Assembly: GCF_002043005.1 (NCBI RefSeq)
Contig: NZ_CP020330.1
Span: 2,002,001 to 2,066,000 of the forward strand
DNA from: Martelella mediterranea DSM 17316
GTDB lineage: Bacteria; Pseudomonadota; Alphaproteobacteria; Rhizobiales; Rhizobiaceae
Length of the DNA stretch: 64,000 bases
Direction of reading: 5' to 3'
Positions within the stretch are counted from its first letter, which is position 1; each line of letters starts with the position of its first letter. The notes beneath the pieces are model-generated. The model was not told the origin of the DNA. It saw only the letters and a list, made by a program, of their open reading frames with translations, and ran no database searches. A program made the translations under genes and the position numbers. Shown here piece after piece: positions 59,473 through 64,000 of this stretch.

Positions 59473-61973
59473 ATTCGGCTTTGAACCAGATGGAGACGGA
59501 CAGGACGCTCCGGCGTCCGCTTGCGGCGGGCCAACCTGTCGTCTACTGGCGGCTTTCGGCGACGGAAGAGGCGCGCTATGACGCGCCCGACCAGCCGATG
59601 CAGGGGGAGATGGACCCCTTCTTCTTTCTGACCAAGCACAAGAACTTCATCCCGCACGAATATCCCTGCCGGACGCAGTTTGCCGCCGAGCGGCGCGGCA
59701 AGCGGCCCGCGATCGGCGAGACAAGGCCGGACCTTTCGCGCACCTGGCTGCCCTTCGGTTCGCCGCGCGTGGATCTGTCAGGCTTCTGGTTCCGCGCCAC
59801 CGAGCTCAAAACCTTCGCCGAAACGACGATTCGCGCCGCAACGGCCGGCGAAGCCCGGCTTGCGCTGCGCACCTGCGGCGGCGCGGTGCTGTTCGTCAAT
59901 GGCCGCGAGGTCGGCTTCATGGCGCCATATGGGCGCAATCTCGAGACCATCGAAGAGTTTACCGTCTCGCTTGAAGCGGGCGACAATGTCATTGGCATCG
60001 CCTTTGACGATCTGGCCGAGCGGGATGCGCGCTATTATTTCCAGCTTGATTATCTGTCCGGCCCGGCGGTCGAACACGCCCTGCCCATTCCGGTCGAGGC
60101 ATCGGTTGCCGATGCCATGGAAGCCATGCTCGCCTCCATGCATTTCGAAAAGCCGGCCTATGGCGCGGGCGAGGTGGCGCTGGTCGCCGATACCGGCCTG
60201 CCGGTCGATGTCGCGGCCAAGGTGGTGATCGAGGGCGACTTCATGTCGATCGAGAAGCCGCTGAGCTTTGAGCGGACGCTTGCCGCCGGGGCGCTGCGGC
60301 TCGCGGTCGCCGATACCGCGGACCTGCCCGCCGATTTCCGCCATTTCAAGGTGACGCTGGCGCGCGGCGATTACGCCGTTTCGCGTGTCTTCGGCGTTGA
60401 ACTCTGCCATGTGGCGCGTCAGGGCAAGGCTCCGGAAAGCCTCCCCGAGCGCATCACCGAAGCGCTCGGCGAAGTCGCGAACCACGCCGAGGCCGATACG
60501 GTGCGCGCGCTCGCGCGGTTCGCCATCGGCATCGCCGGTGAAGAGACCGACGCGATGATCGAAAGCGCGCTGCCGGCGATCGAGGATTGCCATGATTGCG
60601 CCGATTTCATTCTCGTGCCGCTGATCTGGTGCCGCGCCGCCTATGGCGACGAGATCGGGGACAAGGTCCGCGACCACGTCGATGCCGCCATCCTCAACTA
60701 TCGCTACTGGATGGATGAGCCGGGCAATGACGTGCAGTGGTATTTTTCCGAGAACCACGCACTGCTGTTTCATACGGCGGCTTATCTGGCGGGGCACATG
60801 CTGCCCGAGGCCCGGTTCGTACGGTCGCAGCGTACAGGCAAGGAACAATCCGCCATCGGCGCCGCGCGGGTGCGCGCCTGGCTCGATCACTTCGAAAAAT
60901 GGGAAATGGCCGAATTCAACTCCGCGCCCTATTTCCCGATCGATCTGAAGGGCCTGTGCGCGCTCTATGCGCTGGCGCCCGATCGCGACATTGCGGACCG
61001 CGCCGGCAAGGCCATCATCCGGCTCATCGAAATCCTCGCCCGCTCGGCCCATCACGGCGTCATGACCGGCGCGCAGGGCCGATCCTACGAGCACACGCTC
61101 AGGGCCTCGCGGACGCTCGAGCTTTCGGGCATTGCGCGGATGATCTGGGGGCGCGGCAATTACGGCATGCGCTTCCACGCCCTGCCGCAACTGGCGCTCT
61201 GCCTGCGCGATCACGGTCTGGATATCCCGGAAGAACTGGCCGCCATCGCCTCGGTTTCCGGCAGCGAAGGCCATGAATGGACCTTCGCCCAGGGGCAGGA
61301 CCGGTTCGCGCGGCTCTATCACTACAAGACCGCCTCCCATGCGCTTGGCAGCGCCGCCGCCTATCGCTGGAACCAGTGGGGCTATCAGGAAACGGTGGTG
61401 CATCTCCGTCTCGGCGACAATCCGGATGCGACGATCTGGATCAACCATCCGGGCGAGGTGCTGCATTCGGGCTATGGACGGCCGTCCTATTGGGGCGGCT
61501 CGGGCACCCTGCCGCGCGTCCATCAATATCGCGGCCTTGCCGTGGTGCGTTTCGATTGCGCCGCCGAGCAGCCGGATTTCACCCATTGCTGGTTCCCGCA
61601 ATCCGTCTTTGACGAGGCGCGCGTCGAGGGCGATACGGCGCTGGCGCGCTGCGGCAGCGGCTGCGTGATGCTGAAGGTCGATGCCGGGCTGACGCTTGTC
61701 GCGACCGGACCGACGGCGGGCAACGAGTTGCGCGCGCCCGGTCGCAAGGCTACATGGATCGTGCGCATGGCCGAACGCGACAGTCTGGGCGCTGTTGCCG
61801 ATGACTTCAGGACCCTCGCTCTTGCCGATGAGGCCAATGGCGATATTCTGGTCGACGATCCTGAATATGGCAGGGTCCGCTTCGGGGCCGATGGCTCCGT
61901 CGAGGCGGAGGGCCGCAGGCTCGACCCGGCGGAATGGACGATCGCGGGCGAGGCGCGGACGTTCCGGGATTAA
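59469..61973 (+). CDS. Unrecognised 834-residue protein of the uronide operon (candidate carbohydrate-active enzyme)
   Basis: I do not recognise this family. The N-terminal ~60 residues are followed by a beta-sandwich-like section (about 100-230) with ALRTCGGAVLFVNGREVG, similar in style to GH2-type jelly rolls. Residues about 330-620 are helix-rich and hold histidine/tyrosine blocks: YFSENHALLFHTAAYLAG (about 425), GRSYEHTLRASRTLEL (about 537) and IWGRGNYGMRFHAL (about 558). The C-terminal third is beta-rich (NHPGEVLHSGYGRPSYWGG near 660). This layout resembles (alpha/alpha)-toroid lyases with Asn/His/Tyr catalysis, but that is inference. No signal peptide. It lies between kduI and an ABC receptor, so it should act on an imported uronide. 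Confidence 0.8.
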   Translation: MNSALNQMETDRTLRRPLAAGQPVVYWRLSATEEARYDAPDQPMQGEMDPFFFLTKHKNFIPHEYPCRTQFAAERRGKRPAIGETRPDLSRTWLPFGSPRVDLSGFWFRATELKTFAETTIRAATAGEARLALRTCGGAVLFVNGREVGFMAPYGRNLETIEEFTVSLEAGDNVIGIAFDDLAERDARYYFQLDYLSGPAVEHALPIPVEASVADAMEAMLASMHFEKPAYGAGEVALVADTGLPVDVAAKVVIEGDFMSIEKPLSFERTLAAGALRLAVADTADLPADFRHFKVTLARGDYAVSRVFGVELCHVARQGKAPESLPERITEALGEVANHAEADTVRALARFAIGIAGEETDAMIESALPAIEDCHDCADFILVPLIWCRAAYGDEIGDKVRDHVDAAILNYRYWMDEPGNDVQWYFSENHALLFHTAAYLAGHMLPEARFVRSQRTGKEQSAIGAARVRAWLDHFEKWEMAEFNSAPYFPIDLKGLCALYALAPDRDIADRAGKAIIRLIEILARSAHHGVMTGAQGRSYEHTLRASRTLELSGIARMIWGRGNYGMRFHALPQLALCLRDHGLDIPEELAAIASVSGSEGHEWTFAQGQDRFARLYHYKTASHALGSAAAYRWNQWGYQETVVHLRLGDNPDATIWINHPGEVLHSGYGRPSYWGGSGTLPRVHQYRGLAVVRFDCAAEQPDFTHCWFPQSVFDEARVEGDTALARCGSGCVMLKVDAGLTLVATGPTAGNELRAPGRKATWIVRMAERDSLGAVADDFRTLALADEANGDILVDDPEYGRVRFGADGSVEAEGRRLDPAEWTIAGEARTFRD

Positions 61974-62010
61974 GTTTTGCCGGAGGGCAGGGAGAGCCCA
62001 CGGGAGATGA

Positions 62011-62024
62011 CCGCCGCAAGGCGG
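62011..62024 (+). terminator. Small GCAA-loop hairpin upstream of the binding protein
   Basis: CCGCC-GCAA-GGCGG (62011-62024) forms a stem capped by a GNRA tetraloop in the 107-bp gap before the binding-protein gene. It may be an mRNA processing or stabilising element; it has no U-tract. Confidence 0.35.
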
Positions 62025-62080
62025 GCAACAAAAGCCGATGATCGGCAAGGGCGAGAGCCCGGAAAAGAGGAGGAATTGTT

Positions 62081-63343
62081 ATGAAAAATGCAGTCAGCAT
62101 TCTATCCATCGTCGCGGCGGGGTTCATGGCCTCGACATCCGCTTTCGCGGGCGATGTGCGGATCATGTGGTATTCGGATGGCGTCGAGGGCGATGTCATG
62201 CAGGACCTCGTCAACCGCTTCATGCAGGACAATCCGGATATCAATGTCACGCTCGACAATGTCGCCTACAAGGTGATCCAGGAGCAGCTTCCGATCCAGC
62301 TCGAAGCCGGACAGGGTCCCGATATCGCCCGCGTCACGGATATCAAGGCGCTGGCCGATCACTGGCTTGACCTGCGACCCTATCTGTCCGACCCGGCCTA
62401 TTGGGAGGAAAATTTCGGCGCCCAGGCCGACTGGATGCGTCCCGACGGCTCCGATGCCATCACCGGCTTCATGACCCAGCTCACGCTCACCGGCGGCTTT
62501 GCCAACAAGACGCTATTCGAGCAGGCGGGCGTGGAAATGCCGGGCGACAAGGCCACCTGGGATGACTGGGTCAATGCATCGGCCGAAGTCGCCAAGAGCC
62601 AGCAGACGGCGGCGGCCTTCGCCATCGACCGTTCCGGCCACCGCATTTCCGGCCCGAACGTCTCCTATGGCGCAAACTATATCGGTCCCGATGGCATGCC
62701 GGCGCCGGTGGATGATGGCACCAAGACGTTTGCGACCAAGCTCGTCGACTGGACCAATGACGGTCTGATGCTGAAGGATACCTGGGTATCGGCCGCCGGC
62801 TCCACCTATCGCGCGGCCGCCGATGATTTCATCAACGCCCAGATTCCGTTCTATTATTCGGGAAGCTGGCAGGTTGCGAACCTCTCGACCAAGATCGGCG
62901 ACGCCTTTGACTGGGTGGCGATCGGTTCGCCCTGCGGCACGGTCGGTTGCTCGGGCCTCAAGGGCGGAGCAGCGCTCGTCGGCATCAAATACACCAAGAA
63001 CCCGGAAGATGTCGCCAAGGTCATGGAATATCTCGCGAGCCCCGAGATCGTGAAGGAGTTCTCCGAGCGCACCCTGTTTCTGCCCGCGCATAAGGGTGTG
63101 GTCGCCGCAGGCGGCCTGAACTGGGATACCGACGACAAGAATGTCGGCCCGGCGCTCGATGCCTTCGTCAAGTCCTCGGCGGAGACGCTGCCTGCGGCAG
63201 ACGCGCTGCCGGCATGGAAATGGGCGTCCGCCTATTACGGCGCGCTCGTCACCCGCATCAGCCAGGTCATGGCCGGTGAACTGACCCTCGACGAAGCCTG
63301 GACGCGTATCGACCAGGATATCGCCGACAAGGTCCAGCAGTAG
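62081..63343 (+). CDS. Sugar ABC transporter periplasmic binding protein of the uronide operon
   Basis: Receptor of 420 residues with a leader ending near residue 24 (AFA). The mature part starts GDVRIMWYSDGVEGDVMQDL, a family 1 entry. It has aromatic sugar-binding-type segments (WDDWVNASAEVAK, GLNWDTDDKNVGPALD). The ribosome site is AGGAGGAATTGTT before the ATG. It follows GH105, kduI and the 834-residue protein, so its ligand is probably an unsaturated or oligomeric uronide from pectin or a similar polysaccharide. Confidence 0.9.
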   Translation: MKNAVSILSIVAAGFMASTSAFAGDVRIMWYSDGVEGDVMQDLVNRFMQDNPDINVTLDNVAYKVIQEQLPIQLEAGQGPDIARVTDIKALADHWLDLRPYLSDPAYWEENFGAQADWMRPDGSDAITGFMTQLTLTGGFANKTLFEQAGVEMPGDKATWDDWVNASAEVAKSQQTAAAFAIDRSGHRISGPNVSYGANYIGPDGMPAPVDDGTKTFATKLVDWTNDGLMLKDTWVSAAGSTYRAAADDFINAQIPFYYSGSWQVANLSTKIGDAFDWVAIGSPCGTVGCSGLKGGAALVGIKYTKNPEDVAKVMEYLASPEIVKEFSERTLFLPAHKGVVAAGGLNWDTDDKNVGPALDAFVKSSAETLPAADALPAWKWASAYYGALVTRISQVMAGELTLDEAWTRIDQDIADKVQQ

Positions 63344-63357
63344 GCAAGCGCGGAAAA

Positions 63358-64000
63358 GTGGCGAACCTGTCCGACATAAAACACATGGCCGGCGCCGTTA
63401 TCACGACGCCGGTCATGTGGCTGGCCGCGCTTTTGAACCCGCCGCTCAAGGCGTGGCAGCGGGCCACCGGCACCGGCGGCATGGCGGCGTTCTTCCTGGC
63501 GCCGAACATGGCGATCTTCGGCGTGTTCGTGCTGATTCCGCTGGTCATGAACTTCTTCTATTCGATGACATCCGGCTCGGCCTATTTCCTGGCCGACCGG
63601 ACCTTTGTCGGCCTTGAACAATATGGCCGGCTTCTCGATTGCGGAAATTATCTCGATCCCGGCACCTGCCGCGAGGACCTGTTCTGGAAAGCGGCGCAGA
63701 ACACCGCGATCTTCGTGTTCTTCCAGGTCTCGCTGATGACGCTGACGGCGATGATCACCGCGCTGATCCTCAACCGCAAGATCGCGGGCCGGGGCTTCTG
63801 GCGCGCGGTGTTCTTCTTCCCCGTGCTGCTGTCGCCCGTGGTCGTCGGCCTGATCTGGCGCTGGATCCTGCAGCGTCAGGGCCTGCTCAACTACGTTCTC
63901 TACACATTCGGCGCCGATACCCATGACTGGCTGACCGAGCGCCTGCCGGCCTTCACGGCGGCGGTCTCGGTATCGGTCTGGGCGCATATGGGCTTCTTCA
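63358..64000 (+). CDS. Sugar ABC transporter permease (MalF type), 3' part outside window
   Basis: N-terminal part (about 214 residues) of a permease. It likely starts with GTG at 63358, 15 bases after the receptor stop, with a weak GGAAAA site; an ATG at 63385 is possible. Three hydrophobic segments are visible, with ATGTGGMAAFFLAPNMAIFG at the first and TAMITALILNRKIAGRGFWR at the family's loop before the second half. The EAA region lies beyond the window. It is the membrane half of the uronide importer. Confidence 0.85.
   Translation, partial: MANLSDIKHMAGAVITTPVMWLAALLNPPLKAWQRATGTGGMAAFFLAPNMAIFGVFVLIPLVMNFFYSMTSGSAYFLADRTFVGLEQYGRLLDCGNYLDPGTCREDLFWKAAQNTAIFVFFQVSLMTLTAMITALILNRKIAGRGFWRAVFFFPVLLSPVVVGLIWRWILQRQGLLNYVLYTFGADTHDWLTERLPAFTAAVSVSVWAHMGFF

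Noticed and set aside
59778..62048. Minus-strand open frame of about 756 codons opposite the unknown 834-residue protein
   Set aside because: Charged, repetitive composition and no ribosome site. The plus-strand frame overlaps kduI and is followed co-directionally by a transporter.

Overview
This is a GC-rich, densely coding window that looks like an accessory or nutrient-scavenging region of an alphaproteobacterium in the Hyphomicrobiales, probably close to Rhizobiaceae (Martelella, Rhizobium or Agrobacterium-like). That placement is an inference from family content: many ABC importers, each with its own regulator, an N-methylproline-demethylase-type flavoenzyme, a rhizobial pentitol operon and a NanE-NanK fusion. 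No rRNA, tRNA, CRISPR array, insertion sequence or phage gene was seen. About 52 protein genes are called, plus one short leader peptide, regulatory dyads and intercistronic hairpins.

Layout. 1-3021: a tripartite tricarboxylate transporter (tctB-tctA-tctC, the last cut by the window edge), divergent from a LysR regulator. 4097-6891: a YjbB-like Na+/phosphate transporter, divergent from a LacI regulator. 6927-17488: one long minus-strand operon with a leader peptide, a fused ABC permease, an ATPase, three tandem paralogous binding proteins, two inositol-monophosphatase-family enzymes, a CX5R phosphatase and a metallophosphoesterase. It reads as an organophosphate import and dephosphorylation system and is the strongest candidate here for an undescribed system. 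18066-25282: FucU, a LysR regulator, two DUF202 membrane proteins and a SoeABC-type sulfite dehydrogenase. 25307-28081: an N-methylproline-demethylase-like flavoenzyme and a divergent TetR regulator. 28108-32044: a FecBCD-type iron-chelate/cobalamin ABC importer and an alpha/beta hydrolase.

32164-39817: a sugar ABC importer with its own GH2 glycosidase, MalK-type ATPase and LacI regulator. 39932-45468: a second sugar ABC importer without an ATPase, a NanE-NanK fusion and a GntR regulator, probably for N-acetylmannosamine. 45758-46963: an outer-membrane autotransporter barrel almost lacking a passenger. 47042-54732: a pentitol (ribitol/xylitol/arabitol) operon with an ABC importer, two SDR dehydrogenases, an FGGY kinase and an AraC regulator. 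55165-57492: a xylitol/sorbitol-dehydrogenase-like MDR and a LacI regulator that seems to lack a normal start codon. 57530-64000: a plus-strand uronide operon with a GH105 unsaturated glucuronyl/galacturonyl hydrolase, kduI, a large unrecognised 834-residue protein that may be a new polysaccharide lyase or hydrolase, a binding protein and a permease cut by the window edge.

Two themes recur. Genes are tightly coupled through ATGA overlaps. Several operons also carry a GC-rich hairpin just after the binding-protein gene, which should keep binding-protein mRNA in excess over the downstream membrane and enzyme genes.
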